This document shows positions 1 through 7,797 of a DNA stretch of 64,000 nt, in pieces. The stretch lies in NCBI GenBank assembly GCA_031826515.1, contig CP134536.1, positions 2,120,001 through 2,184,000 of the forward strand, read 5' to 3'. Positions within the stretch are counted from its first letter, which is position 1; the number at the start of each line of letters is the position of its first letter. The notes under the pieces were generated by a model. The model was not told the origin of the DNA. It searched no databases and saw only the letters and a list, made by a program, of their open reading frames with translations. The stretch comes from Flavobacteriaceae bacterium HL-DH10. Lineage in GTDB: Bacteria; Bacteroidota; Bacteroidia; Flavobacteriales; Flavobacteriaceae. Both the position numbers and the translations under genes were made by a program.

Positions 1-75
1 TAAAATCAGGGCGTAAGCACCATTTTGGGTTTGGCTATACGATATTCCTTTTATGTTTAATTTTACTAAGCTCAT
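1..75 (-). CDS. Bifunctional nuclease family protein (DUF151), N-terminal fragment
   Basis: Only the first 25 codons are in the window. The minus strand reads from an ATG at 75 into MSLVKLNIKGISYSQTQNGA and runs off the left edge without a stop. This opening (SLVKLNIKGISYSQ, then NGAYALIL) is typical of flavobacterial bifunctional nuclease proteins, which carry a DUF151 domain and often a C-terminal UvrB/UvrC motif. The gene lies downstream of etfB-etfA in the same direction, as in other flavobacteria, so it may be the last gene of that operon. The assignment rests on 25 residues plus synteny; catalytic function cannot be judged. Confidence 0.75.
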   Translation of the reverse strand, partial: MSLVKLNIKGISYSQTQNGAYALIL

Positions 76-93
76 AATTTATGAAAACGCAAA

Positions 94-167
94 GAACTGT
101 TTAAATTAGGACTTTACCAAACCACCTAAGGCAGATTTATGAATAAAAATGCTAATTTAAACAGTTC
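94..167. repeat. 16-bp perfect inverted repeat with 42-base spacer
   Basis: Bases 94-109 (GAACTGTTTAAATTAG) are the exact reverse complement of bases 152-167. The pair lies in the non-coding gap between etfA and the nuclease gene, so the etf transcript could fold into a 16-bp stem with a 42-base loop. There is no T-run next to an arm, so it is not a standard intrinsic terminator. A 12-bp direct repeat (AATTTATGAAAA at 76-87 and 183-194) brackets it. Function unknown; mRNA processing or differential expression of the downstream gene is inference. Confidence 0.6.
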
Positions 168-199
168 AATACTAAACCAACTAATTTATGAAAAATAAT

Positions 200-1159
200 T
201 TATTGTTGGGCTTTAAAAGTCTTTAATTTTTCGATAAGTTGTGGTACAACTTCAAAAGCATCACCAACAACACCGTAGTCTGCAGCTTTAAAGAAAGGGG
301 CTTCGGGATCGGTATTTATAACAACTTTTACTTTTGATGCATTTATACCAGCTAAATGCTGAATAGCTCCAGAAATACCAATGGCTATATATAAATTAGA
401 TGCTACAGGTTTTCCTGTTTGTCCAACATGTTCGCCGTGTGGTCTCCAACCTAAATCTGATACTGGTTTAGAGCAAGCTGTGGCAGCACCTAAAACATCT
501 GCAAGTTCTTCAATCATTCCCCAGTTTTCAGGACCTTTTAATCCGCGCCCTCCAGAAACTACAATGTCGGCATCTGCAATAGTTACTTTATCGGTTGCTT
601 TGTCTACTGATTCAACAGTAACTCCTAAATTAGAAATTGAAGGCGAAAAATCTTCCGCGGAAGCGCTACCTGTATCTTCAACTATTCCGAATGAATTGTT
701 TGATACCCCTACTATTTTAATATCGGTATTAATTTGTAACGTTTCAAAAGCTTTATTAGTAAATGCAGGACGTTTAACTGTAAAAGGAGAAGTGCTAGTT
801 GGGGCTTCAATAACGTTTGAAGCATAACCAGCATTTAAACCTACTGCTAAAAGAGGAGCTAAATATTTGCTGTTGGCACTAGAACTTACTACAACTACTT
901 TTGTGCCTTCTTTTTCGGCTGCCTGTTTAATAGCTTCGGCGTAGCCATTAGCATTAAATTTTTCTAACGCCGCATTTTTTATACTTAAAACCTTATCAAC
1001 ACCATAGTTTCCTAATACTGAGGTGTCATCAACATTTAAAGCAACAGCAGTTACTGTAGTGCCCAATTGAGTTGCAACAGCTTTAGCATAAGATGCTACT
1101 TCAAATGCTGTTTTTTTAAATTTTCCTTGTTCTGATTCTGTATATACTAAAACTGACAT
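200..1159 (-). CDS. etfA: Electron transfer flavoprotein subunit alpha
   Basis: The 319-residue protein is the alpha subunit of the soluble ETF heterodimer, which takes electrons from acyl-CoA dehydrogenases and passes them to the quinone pool. The N-terminal half is the ETF alpha/beta fold (MSVLVYTESEQGKFKK). The C-terminal FAD-binding domain shows SGGRGLKGPENW near residue 201, the GQTGKPV motif and the AIGISGAIQH signature near 260, all standard for EtfA. Length is normal. It follows etfB in the same direction with about 100 bases between, and that gap holds two repeat hairpins. ATG at 1159 is the natural start. Confidence 0.96.
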   Translation of the reverse strand: MSVLVYTESEQGKFKKTAFEVASYAKAVATQLGTTVTAVALNVDDTSVLGNYGVDKVLSIKNAALEKFNANGYAEAIKQAAEKEGTKVVVVSSSANSKYLAPLLAVGLNAGYASNVIEAPTSTSPFTVKRPAFTNKAFETLQINTDIKIVGVSNNSFGIVEDTGSASAEDFSPSISNLGVTVESVDKATDKVTIADADIVVSGGRGLKGPENWGMIEELADVLGAATACSKPVSDLGWRPHGEHVGQTGKPVASNLYIAIGISGAIQHLAGINASKVKVVINTDPEAPFFKAADYGVVGDAFEVVPQLIEKLKTFKAQQ

Positions 1160-1180
1160 ACTATGATTATTTTTTTGTTA

Positions 1181-1249
1181 TTCTCATGAAAACGAGAACC
1201 TTATTAATTTTTCTGTTAGCATTAAGAGACCTTGAAATAAATTCAGGGT
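1181..1249. repeat. Two REP-like hairpins between etfB and etfA
   Basis: Two short imperfect palindromes sit side by side. The first is TTCTC-ATGAAAAC-GAGAA at 1181-1198. The second is ACCTTGAA with TTCAGGGT at 1229-1249 (one wobble pair). On the minus strand they read as a GTTTTCA-loop hairpin and a TTTATT-loop hairpin. Related hairpins occur at 10342, 27872, 34596 and 34657, always between genes. They could form stem-loops in the etf mRNA. No transposase or target duplication is visible. Confidence 0.5.
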
Positions 1250-1260
1250 AATTTAGCAAG

Positions 1261-2007
1261 CTAAATCACTTTTGCTTCATTATGAAGTAAATTTATTAAC
1301 TCATCTAAATTATCTGGCGATACTAATTTTATAGCACCTTTAGGAGCTGGTTTCTCAAAGGAAACAGAACTTGTTTCTGTACTAGTTTCTATAGGTTCTA
1401 AAACTGTTAGTGGTTTTTGGCGTGCCATCATAATACCTCTCATATTTGGTATGCGTAAATCACTTTCTTCTACTAATCCTTTTTGACCACCAATTACTAA
1501 AGGCAAACTTGTTGATACGGTTTCTTTACCGCCATCAATTTCTCTAATAGCTTTTACCGAAGTACCATCTACGTCAAGATTTATACAGTTGTTTACAAAA
1601 TTAGCTTGTATTAATCCAGCAATCATACCAGGAACCATACCGCCATTATAATCTATGGATTCACGACCTGCAATAACAAGATCGTAAGCCCCTTCTTTTG
1701 CAACATTGGCAATTTGTTTTGCAACCGAAAAACCATCACTTGCAGGTGTGTTTACGCGTATAGCTGCATCGGCACCAATAGCTAAAGCTTTTCTAAGCGT
1801 AGGTTCTGTTTCTGCTCCTCCAACATTTACTACAGTAACATGAGCACCCTGTTTTTCCTTAAACCACATGGCGCGTGTTAAACCAAACTCATCATTTGGA
1901 TTAATAACGAACTGTACACCATTGGTATCAAATTTAGTGTCTCCATCGGTAAAATTAATTTTTGATGTGGTGTCGGGAACATGACTAATACACACTAATA
2001 TTTTCAT
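1261..2007 (-). CDS. etfB: Electron transfer flavoprotein subunit beta
   Basis: The 248-residue beta subunit of ETF binds AMP and forms the interface recognised by partner dehydrogenases. It opens MKILVCISHVPDTTSKINF, has the usual NPNDEFGLTRA segment near residue 37, AGRESIDYNGGMVPGM near 112 (counterpart of the family motif GRQxxD...QVGP) and the conserved RGIMMARQKPL near 190. Length is normal. It is the first gene of the leftward etfB-etfA unit, with a candidate promoter and a 24-bp palindrome just upstream. Together with EtfA it probably serves fatty-acid or amino-acid oxidation. Confidence 0.96.
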   Translation of the reverse strand: MKILVCISHVPDTTSKINFTDGDTKFDTNGVQFVINPNDEFGLTRAMWFKEKQGAHVTVVNVGGAETEPTLRKALAIGADAAIRVNTPASDGFSVAKQIANVAKEGAYDLVIAGRESIDYNGGMVPGMIAGLIQANFVNNCINLDVDGTSVKAIREIDGGKETVSTSLPLVIGGQKGLVEESDLRIPNMRGIMMARQKPLTVLEPIETSTETSSVSFEKPAPKGAIKLVSPDNLDELINLLHNEAKVI

Positions 2008-2045
2008 AATCTTTATATCTTAAATAACTTATTTTTTTCAATATG

Positions 2046-2053
2046 CGAAGTTA
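2046..2053 (-). promoter_or_regulatory. Probable -7 promoter element for etfB-etfA
   Basis: The minus strand reads TAACTTCG here, a TAnnTTCG-type Bacteroidota -7 element, about 39 bases upstream of the etfB ATG. No clear TTG -33 box is seen at 17-23 bases; that region is instead filled by the 24-bp palindrome at 2071-2094, which suits a regulated promoter. Confidence 0.5.
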
Positions 2054-2070
2054 ATTATTTTATTCTGATT

Positions 2071-2094
2071 ATTTACTATGCATGCATAGTAAAT
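2071..2094. promoter_or_regulatory. 24-bp perfect palindrome, probable operator of etfB-etfA
   Basis: The half-site ATTTACTATGCA is followed exactly by its reverse complement, with the centre between 2082 and 2083. It lies 17 bases upstream of the etfB -7 element, across the expected -33 region, in the gap between divergent etfB and pdhB. There is no loop and no T-run, so it is a protein-binding operator rather than a terminator. Homodimeric MarR or TetR family regulators bind sites of this form; the identity of the regulator is inference. Confidence 0.6.
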
Positions 2095-2320
2095 TTTTGT
2101 TTAATAGAGAATTAGTCAGTTTCAAAAGACGAATTATTGTATTTTTATTTCATAAAGAGTTCTTTTGGTAACAATTTGGAGTAAAATGTAAAAAAGAATT
2201 AAGACTAATATAAAGTAGGATATCCTCATAATTTGAGTGTTATATCTGTAAAAACAACAAAAACTTTCTTGTGGGCAATTTTACTGTTTATTTTTATGGT
2301 AAAATATTATCAATAATTCC

Positions 2321-2328
2321 TATTTTTG
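2321..2328 (+). promoter_or_regulatory. -7 promoter element (TATTTTTG) upstream of pdhB
   Basis: TATTTTTG matches TAnnTTTG exactly and ends 24 bases before the ATG at 2353. It overlaps an in-frame TTG (2326) that would extend the protein by nine residues, so that TTG is very unlikely to be the start. The -33 box is not clear. Confidence 0.55.
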
Positions 2329-2352
2329 CAATTCGAATTAAAAACAATCTTA

Positions 2353-3330
2353 ATGAAGACAATTCAATTTAGAGAGGCTATTTGTGAAGCCATGAGTGAA
2401 GAAATGCGCAGAGATGAAAGCGTTTATTTAATGGGTGAAGAAGTTGCTGAGTATAACGGTGCTTACAAAGCATCAAAAGGAATGTTAGATGAGTTTGGTG
2501 CAAAACGTGTAATCGATACACCAATTGCCGAACTTGGTTTTGCAGGTATAGCTGTTGGTTCTACAATGACAGGTAATAGACCTATTGTAGAATACATGAC
2601 CTTTAACTTCTCTTTGGTTGGAATTGATCAAATTATAAACAATGCTGCAAAAATCAGACAAATGTCTGGTGGGCAATTTAAATGTCCGATTGTATTTCGT
2701 GGACCTACAGGTTCTGCAGGACAATTAGGAGCTACTCACTCTCAAGCTTTTGAAAGTTGGTTTGCTAATACGCCTGGTTTAAAAGTTGTGGTACCATCTA
2801 ATCCTTACGATGCTAAAGGTTTATTAAAAGCCGCTATTCGTGATGATGATCCAGTTATTTTTATGGAAAGTGAGCAAATGTATGGCGATAAAGGCGAAGT
2901 GCCAGAAGGCGAATATATTATTCCGTTAGGAGTTGCAGATATAAAAAGAGAAGGAACCGATGTTACTATTGTGTCTTTTGGTAAAATTATAAAAGAAGCA
3001 TATAAAGCTGCAGACGAATTAGAAAGAGAAGGCATTTCTTGTGAGATTATAGATTTACGTACCGTGAAGCCTATGGATAGAAAAGCTATTTTAGATTCGG
3101 TTAAAAAAACGAATCGTTTAGTTATTTTAGAAGAAGCATGGCCGTTTGGAAATGTTGCTACCGAAATTACTTATCTAGTGCAAAGTGAAGCATTTGATTA
3201 TTTAGATGCTCCAATTGTTAAAATTAATACTGCAGATACACCTGCACCTTACTCACCAGTTTTATTAGCAGAATGGTTGCCTAATAAGGACGAAGTTATA
3301 AAAGCTGTTAAAAAAGTATTGTACAAATAA
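2353..3330 (+). CDS. pdhB: Pyruvate dehydrogenase E1 component subunit beta
   Basis: The 325-residue thiamine-diphosphate-dependent beta subunit pairs with E1 alpha (not in the window) and decarboxylates pyruvate for the acetyl-CoA-forming complex. It starts MKTIQFREAICEAM and has the family hallmarks LMGEEV near residue 27, the DTPIAELGFAG pyrimidine-binding segment near 54, RGPTG near 117, SFGKII near 210 and the C-terminal EEAWPFG region. The ATG at 2353 is preferred to an upstream in-frame TTG because the latter lies inside a TAnnTTTG promoter box and 325 residues is the normal flavobacterial length. It is followed by a DUF5686 gene in the same direction. Confidence 0.95.
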   Translation: MKTIQFREAICEAMSEEMRRDESVYLMGEEVAEYNGAYKASKGMLDEFGAKRVIDTPIAELGFAGIAVGSTMTGNRPIVEYMTFNFSLVGIDQIINNAAKIRQMSGGQFKCPIVFRGPTGSAGQLGATHSQAFESWFANTPGLKVVVPSNPYDAKGLLKAAIRDDDPVIFMESEQMYGDKGEVPEGEYIIPLGVADIKREGTDVTIVSFGKIIKEAYKAADELEREGISCEIIDLRTVKPMDRKAILDSVKKTNRLVILEEAWPFGNVATEITYLVQSEAFDYLDAPIVKINTADTPAPYSPVLLAEWLPNKDEVIKAVKKVLYK

Positions 3331-3394
3331 ATTAGTGTATTTTTACGTTATATAAACTTCATTAGCACAATTGTTGATGGAGTTTTTTTATATT

Positions 3395-5899
3395 ATGAAT
3401 TTAAGATTACTTATTACATTTTTATTTTTTGGAATTTTATCTGCCTTTGCACAAACCAAAGTTAGTGGTTATGTGTTTGATGAATATAACGAACCTGTTT
3501 CTTTTGCAAACGTCATATTCAAAGGCTCCACTCATGGAACTATAACCGATGAAAACGGAAAGTTTTATTTAGAATCTGATGAGACTTGGAATACTTTAAG
3601 CGTGTCATTTATAGGCTACGAAACTTTAAATATTTCATTAACAAAAAAAGTGAATTACGATTTAAAGTTTACACTTAAAGAGGAAGCTGGGCAATTAGAT
3701 GCGGTTGTTATAGTTTCTGGAAAGCAATCTAAAAAGAACAATCCTGCCATTGATTTGCTTAGAAAAATATGGGAACACAAACGTAAAAACGGGTTAATTT
3801 TATATAAGCAATACGAATACGATAAGTATGAAAAAGTAGAGTTTGATATTAATACTATTGATAGTGCTCTAATAAAAAGTAAGCTGTTTAGAGGTATGGA
3901 GTTCGTTTTTGAACAGGTTGATACATCTAATGTTACAGGTAAAACCTATTTACCCATGTTTATTAACGAAGCGGCTTCAAAAGTATATGGCGATAATACT
4001 ATTAATAAAGAAAAGGAAGTTTTAAAAGGAAATAAAAACTCAGGATTTAGTGATAATCAAGTTATTATTGATTTTGTAGACGATTTGTATTCAGACTATA
4101 ATGTGTATGATAATTATTTACAGTTTTTCGATAAAAGTTTTGTTAGTCCGTTATCAAAAACAGGAATAAGTACTTATAATTATGTTTTAAGTGACAGTGC
4201 GTTTATTGATAATAAATGGTGTTACAATATTATCTATTATCCAAGGCGTAAAAATGAATTGACTTTTAAAGGCAATTTTTGGGTAGCCGATTCAACCTAT
4301 GCTATTAAAGAAATTAACCTTCAAGCATCAAAAAGTGCCAACATAAACTGGGTAAAAGATATTTATATAGAGCAAGAATTTGAAGTTTTAAATGATTCGC
4401 TATTTCTGGTAAAACGCGATTATATGATGTCTGATTTTGCATTTAGCAAAAAGGAAAAATCTCGTGGTATTTATGGTAAGCGAACTACGCTATTTAATAA
4501 TTATAAATTTGATATAGAGAAAGATAAAAAATTCTATGACGAAGAAGTTTATAATTATGATCAAGATATTTATGATAGAGATGATACCTTTTGGGCCGAT
4601 AATAGGTTAGAGGATTTAAATAAAGACGAACAAGGCGTTTATAAAATGTTGGACACCTTAAAAACGGTTAAAAAATTTAAACGCCTTTACAACTTAGGAA
4701 GTATTTTATCATCTGGTTATATAGAATTTAATTCATTGCCATTAGATTATGGGCCTATTTTTTCAACTTTTGGTTATAACCAAGTTGAAGGACTGCGTTT
4801 ACGTGTAGGTGGGCGTACTTATTTTGGTAGAAACGATCTTTGGAGGTTGCAAGGGTTTTTAGCCTATGGGTTTGATGATGATAAATTTAAATATGGTATT
4901 TCAGGAAAGTGGTTATTGGATAAAAAAAGCCGATTGATAATTTCTGGAGGGAATAGGCGCGATGTTGAGCAAATAGGTGCCAGTTTAACGACAAGCACCG
5001 ATGTTTTAGGTCGTAGTTTAGCCTCGTCTTCGGTTGTTGGAACAGGCGCAAATGATAAGCTAACATCTATTAATTTAACCAGTTTAGCAGTAGAGTTAGA
5101 ACCTTTGCGGAATCTTATTTTTAGATTAAGCGGAAATTACCGAACCTTAGAGTCGGCATCACCAACCTTTAGTTTAGATTATAATAGTCCAACAGGTGTT
5201 GCATCTGAAATAAAACAATTTGAAACCGCAATGTCATTATCTTATTTTCCAAAACGAAAAATGACAGGTTTCGGAGTAGAACGTCTTAATGCAAACGATG
5301 ATTATGCGCGGGTTTTTGCACAGGTAAGTCGAGGTGATAAAAGTATGTTTAATAGCGATTTCGATTATACAAAATTACAATTTTCGTATACTCAGCCTAT
5401 ACAAGTTGGTGGTTTTGGTAGATTAACAACAAGTCTTGAAGCAGGTAAAACTATTGGAGAAGTGCCTTTGGGCTTGTTAAGTGTTATTCCAGGAAATCAA
5501 TCGTATTTCTCAATTTATAATACGTTTTCACAGTTAGATTTTTACGAGTTTGTATCAGATACCTATGTGTCTATGCATTTAGAACATAATTTTAACGGAC
5601 GTTTATTTTCTAGAATTCCATTCTTAAGAAAACTTAATTTACGTGAAATTGTTAGTTTACGTGGCGTTTGGGGAGAAATCTCGGATGAAAATATAGCGCT
5701 TAATACCACTAATAACCCCAATACTATTCCTTTAATAGCACCAAGCGATACCATGTATTATGAATACAGTTTAGGTGTTGGAAACATTTTTAAAATATTT
5801 AGAATAGACTTTAATTTTAGAGGCAACTATTTAGATAAAATTAAAAATCCTGATGCCCGTAAATTTGGTGTTACAGGTACTTTTGGATTTTATTTTTAG
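3395..5899 (+). CDS. DUF5686 outer-membrane protein with carboxypeptidase-like regulatory domain
   Basis: About 834 residues from the ATG at 3395, which begins a signal peptide (MNLRLLITFLFFGILSAFAQ); earlier in-frame TTG and ATG codons at 3371 and 3377 add a non-signal stretch. After the signal comes a CarboxypepD_reg-like domain (VSGYVFDEYNEPVSFANVIF, then TDENGKF), then a large DUF5686 region. The second half is rich in alternating polar and aromatic strands and the chain ends in FGVTGTFGFYF, an aromatic outer-membrane beta-barrel ending. Family members are outer-membrane proteins of unknown substrate in Bacteroidota. It lies 64 bases downstream of pdhB with no terminator, so co-transcription is possible but a functional link is not implied. 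Confidence 0.85.
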   Translation: MNLRLLITFLFFGILSAFAQTKVSGYVFDEYNEPVSFANVIFKGSTHGTITDENGKFYLESDETWNTLSVSFIGYETLNISLTKKVNYDLKFTLKEEAGQLDAVVIVSGKQSKKNNPAIDLLRKIWEHKRKNGLILYKQYEYDKYEKVEFDINTIDSALIKSKLFRGMEFVFEQVDTSNVTGKTYLPMFINEAASKVYGDNTINKEKEVLKGNKNSGFSDNQVIIDFVDDLYSDYNVYDNYLQFFDKSFVSPLSKTGISTYNYVLSDSAFIDNKWCYNIIYYPRRKNELTFKGNFWVADSTYAIKEINLQASKSANINWVKDIYIEQEFEVLNDSLFLVKRDYMMSDFAFSKKEKSRGIYGKRTTLFNNYKFDIEKDKKFYDEEVYNYDQDIYDRDDTFWADNRLEDLNKDEQGVYKMLDTLKTVKKFKRLYNLGSILSSGYIEFNSLPLDYGPIFSTFGYNQVEGLRLRVGGRTYFGRNDLWRLQGFLAYGFDDDKFKYGISGKWLLDKKSRLIISGGNRRDVEQIGASLTTSTDVLGRSLASSSVVGTGANDKLTSINLTSLAVELEPLRNLIFRLSGNYRTLESASPTFSLDYNSPTGVASEIKQFETAMSLSYFPKRKMTGFGVERLNANDDYARVFAQVSRGDKSMFNSDFDYTKLQFSYTQPIQVGGFGRLTTSLEAGKTIGEVPLGLLSVIPGNQSYFSIYNTFSQLDFYEFVSDTYVSMHLEHNFNGRLFSRIPFLRKLNLREIVSLRGVWGEISDENIALNTTNNPNTIPLIAPSDTMYYEYSLGVGNIFKIFRIDFNFRGNYLDKIKNPDARKFGVTGTFGFYF

Positions 5900-6011
5900 G
5901 AAGGTTTGTTTATTAGTTTTCTATACCTGTGTAGTTAAGCAACTAATTTGGTAATTAATTTTAGGTGTAGGGATTTCGTTATTTTTTTCAGTATACTGTA
6001 ATTGAACTTTT

Positions 6012-6776
6012 TTACTGTTTAGCCTTTATTTCAGATTCTAAAAGTTTAAGAATCTCTTTGTTCAAGCCCATACAATCATTATATCTGTCCTTTACGGTGT
6101 TAAAAAACATGATTTGGTTTTCTATTCTATTTTCAAATTCAGGTAATTTTAGCATTTGGTTATTGTTAATAGAAAAGCCTGATTGTGGCAATTCTATATT
6201 CAAGCTGTTATTGAAACCTATAACTTTATCAACATTCAACCAGCTACCATTTTTCATAATAAAATCAATCAAGGCAAAATCAGATTTTTCAGAAGCGTCT
6301 TCCCTTAAAGTCAATTCATTTAATTTACTAGGCCATGAAGATAACAGATTTCGTAATGCACTATTTTTTATTAAACCAAGGTTTCCTGAACTGATTAAGT
6401 CATTTAAGAATCCGTTTTTAGCAACGTAATCTGGGGATGCTGCCGCATCATTTAAGTATTTGTCCAAAATAAAATCTTCTTTATACCTTTTTCCAGTATG
6501 GCTAAGTATGAGTAAGCAAGACTTAATGTTTTTCGTGTTCACACTATCAATTTGAATTAACTCAGATAAATTAAAATCAAAATCTTCTTTTAAGTTTTTT
6601 AAAGCTTCTAATTCTAATTTGTTTCGGGCCGAATTTTGATTCCAATTATTGATTGTCAAGGCTATTAAAATTCCAATAACAACAAGTACAATTTCTCCGA
6701 TTGCATATTTAATATATTTTCCAGTTTTGCCTTCTGAAAGTAAGTTTTGTCGAATTTTTCTAAAGAATTTCATCAT
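6012..6776 (-). CDS. DUF6090 family membrane protein
   Basis: A 254-residue protein with the family N-terminus: MMKFFRKIRQNLLSEGKTGK followed by one hydrophobic helix (YAIGEIVLVVIGILIALTI) and the NNWNQ motif. The rest is soluble and helical with a probable coiled coil (residues 45-75). The start is fixed because DUF6090 proteins begin Met-x-Lys-Phe-Phe. The role is unknown; the family is common and multicopy in flavobacteria. It stands alone, facing away from ppa, behind a promoter-leader module (6815-6883) that is repeated upstream of the unrelated gene at 16020-16568. It could be a membrane-tethered accessory protein, but no substrate or partner can be inferred. Confidence 0.8.
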   Translation of the reverse strand: MMKFFRKIRQNLLSEGKTGKYIKYAIGEIVLVVIGILIALTINNWNQNSARNKLELEALKNLKEDFDFNLSELIQIDSVNTKNIKSCLLILSHTGKRYKEDFILDKYLNDAAASPDYVAKNGFLNDLISSGNLGLIKNSALRNLLSSWPSKLNELTLREDASEKSDFALIDFIMKNGSWLNVDKVIGFNNSLNIELPQSGFSINNNQMLKLPEFENRIENQIMFFNTVKDRYNDCMGLNKEILKLLESEIKAKQ

Positions 6777-6814
6777 TGGTCATTGATTGATCATATATGA
6801 AGTGTATCTAGATA

Positions 6815-6883
6815 ATATGAAATCGTTTTAATGTTTTATATTACTTTTTAAACGAAGGTAGTGGAAATTTTTTGCAAAATCAA
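6815..6883 (-). promoter_or_regulatory. Promoter-leader module, copy 1 (upstream of DUF6090 gene)
   Basis: Read on the minus strand: TTG at 6883-6881, a 20-base spacer, TACCTTCG (-7 element) at 6860-6853, then a leader containing AACATTAAAACGATTTCATA. The same order with very similar sequence occurs at 16687-16616 upstream of a different gene. The leader block of about 28 bases lies downstream of the predicted transcription start, so it would be in the mRNA. The rest of the gap to ppa (about 6884-7084) is AT-rich and shows no gene. Confidence 0.55.
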
Positions 6884-7084
6884 TTAGCTATAACGATTCA
6901 ATAAAAATGAATTCTCACTCTTTTTGAATTTTATATAATCAAATTCTAATTTGTTTTCAAAATTTGGAAACCATTGTTTGTCATGTCAGTATCGGCAAAT
7001 TCAAAATTTTAGAGTAAATATACTTTAGAGTCTTAATAAATGTTTTAGGCTTTTAATAATACATGAAAATCTATATTATTATTG

Positions 7085-7115
7085 TTGTTTTAAGTTTATG
7101 GGTTCAGTACATTTG
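7085..7115 (+). promoter_or_regulatory. Promoter of ppa (TTG, 20 bases, TACATTTG)
   Basis: TTG at 7085-7087, a 20-base spacer and TACATTTG at 7108-7115 form a complete Bacteroidota housekeeping promoter. The ppa ATG is at 7139, giving a leader of roughly 17 bases. Confidence 0.7.
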
Positions 7116-7138
7116 CAACCCTAAATAGTAAGAATAAA

Positions 7139-7667
7139 ATGAGCAAAGAAGAAATATTAACCTTTGATGTATTAATAGAAATACCAAAAGGAAGTAGAAA
7201 TAAATACGAATACGATTTTACTTTACATAAAATCCGTTTCGATCGTATGTTGTTTTCATCCATGATGTACCCTGGTGATTATGGGTTTATTCCAGAAACG
7301 CTTGCATTAGATCAAGATCCTTTAGATGTATTGGTTATGGGAACAGAACCTACTTACCCTATGGTAGTTATGGAAGTAAGACCTATAGGTGTATTTCATA
7401 TGACGGATGAAAAAGGACCTGATGAAAAAATTATTTGTGTACCTGTATCAGATCCTATTTGGAGTAACAATAAAGATATTAGTGATTTAAATCCGCATAG
7501 ATTAAAAGAAATTGAACACTTTTTTCAAGTATATAAGGATTTAGAGAAGAGAAAAAGTAGATACAGGAGGATGGGGCAATGCAGAAGAAGCTGTTAAAAT
7601 TTATCACGAATGTGTAGAGCGTTATGAAAATAGCGAGCATAAGAAAAAACGCACGTTCACAATCTAA
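7139..7667 (+). pseudogene. ppa: Inorganic pyrophosphatase (family I), frameshifted
   Basis: Soluble PPase hydrolyses the pyrophosphate released by biosynthesis. Family I features are clear: EIPKGSRNKYEYD near residue 13, YPGDYGFIPETLA near 43 and the metal-binding DQDPLDVLV segment near 60 (family signature D-x-D-P-x-D). The open frame ends at 7597 with a nonsense tail (RKSRYRRMGQCRRSC). Removing one base at about 7551-7556 (AAGAGAAAAAG) restores VDTGGWGNAEEAVKIYHECV and a normal end KKRTFTI with TAA at 7665, about 175 residues, the usual length. So one extra base is present. It is either a sequence error or a real frameshift covered by the adjacent membrane pyrophosphatase. The promoter is intact. 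Confidence 0.9.
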
Positions 7668-7700
7668 TTATCATATTCTTAAAATAATGATATATAAATG

Positions 7701-7730
7701 AACCATCTTTAGTTAAAGGTGGTTTTTTTT
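7701..7730 (+). terminator. Intrinsic terminator after ppa
   Basis: AACCATCTTT (7701-7710), a 4-base loop and AAAGGTGGTT (7715-7724; one G-T pair), followed by a T-run to 7730. It separates ppa from hppA. Confidence 0.75.
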
Positions 7731-7797
7731 ATCACTTATATTTCCCTATTTTTAGCCTCATTAAAAAATATATTAACTTTTAAACTAACTAACTAAT

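Noticed and set aside
381-827. 148-codon open frame on the plus strand opposite etfA
   Set aside because: It is wholly antisense to a well-supported gene, has a Pro/Ser-rich composition typical of mirror frames and no start signal.
2326-2352. Upstream TTG start for pdhB
   Set aside because: The TTG is part of the TATTTTTG promoter box, and the added nine residues do not belong to the family.
7547-7557. Programmed ribosomal frameshift in ppa
   Set aside because: No seven-base slippery site or downstream pseudoknot is evident, the shift needed is +1, and ppa is not known to use recoding; an indel is simpler.
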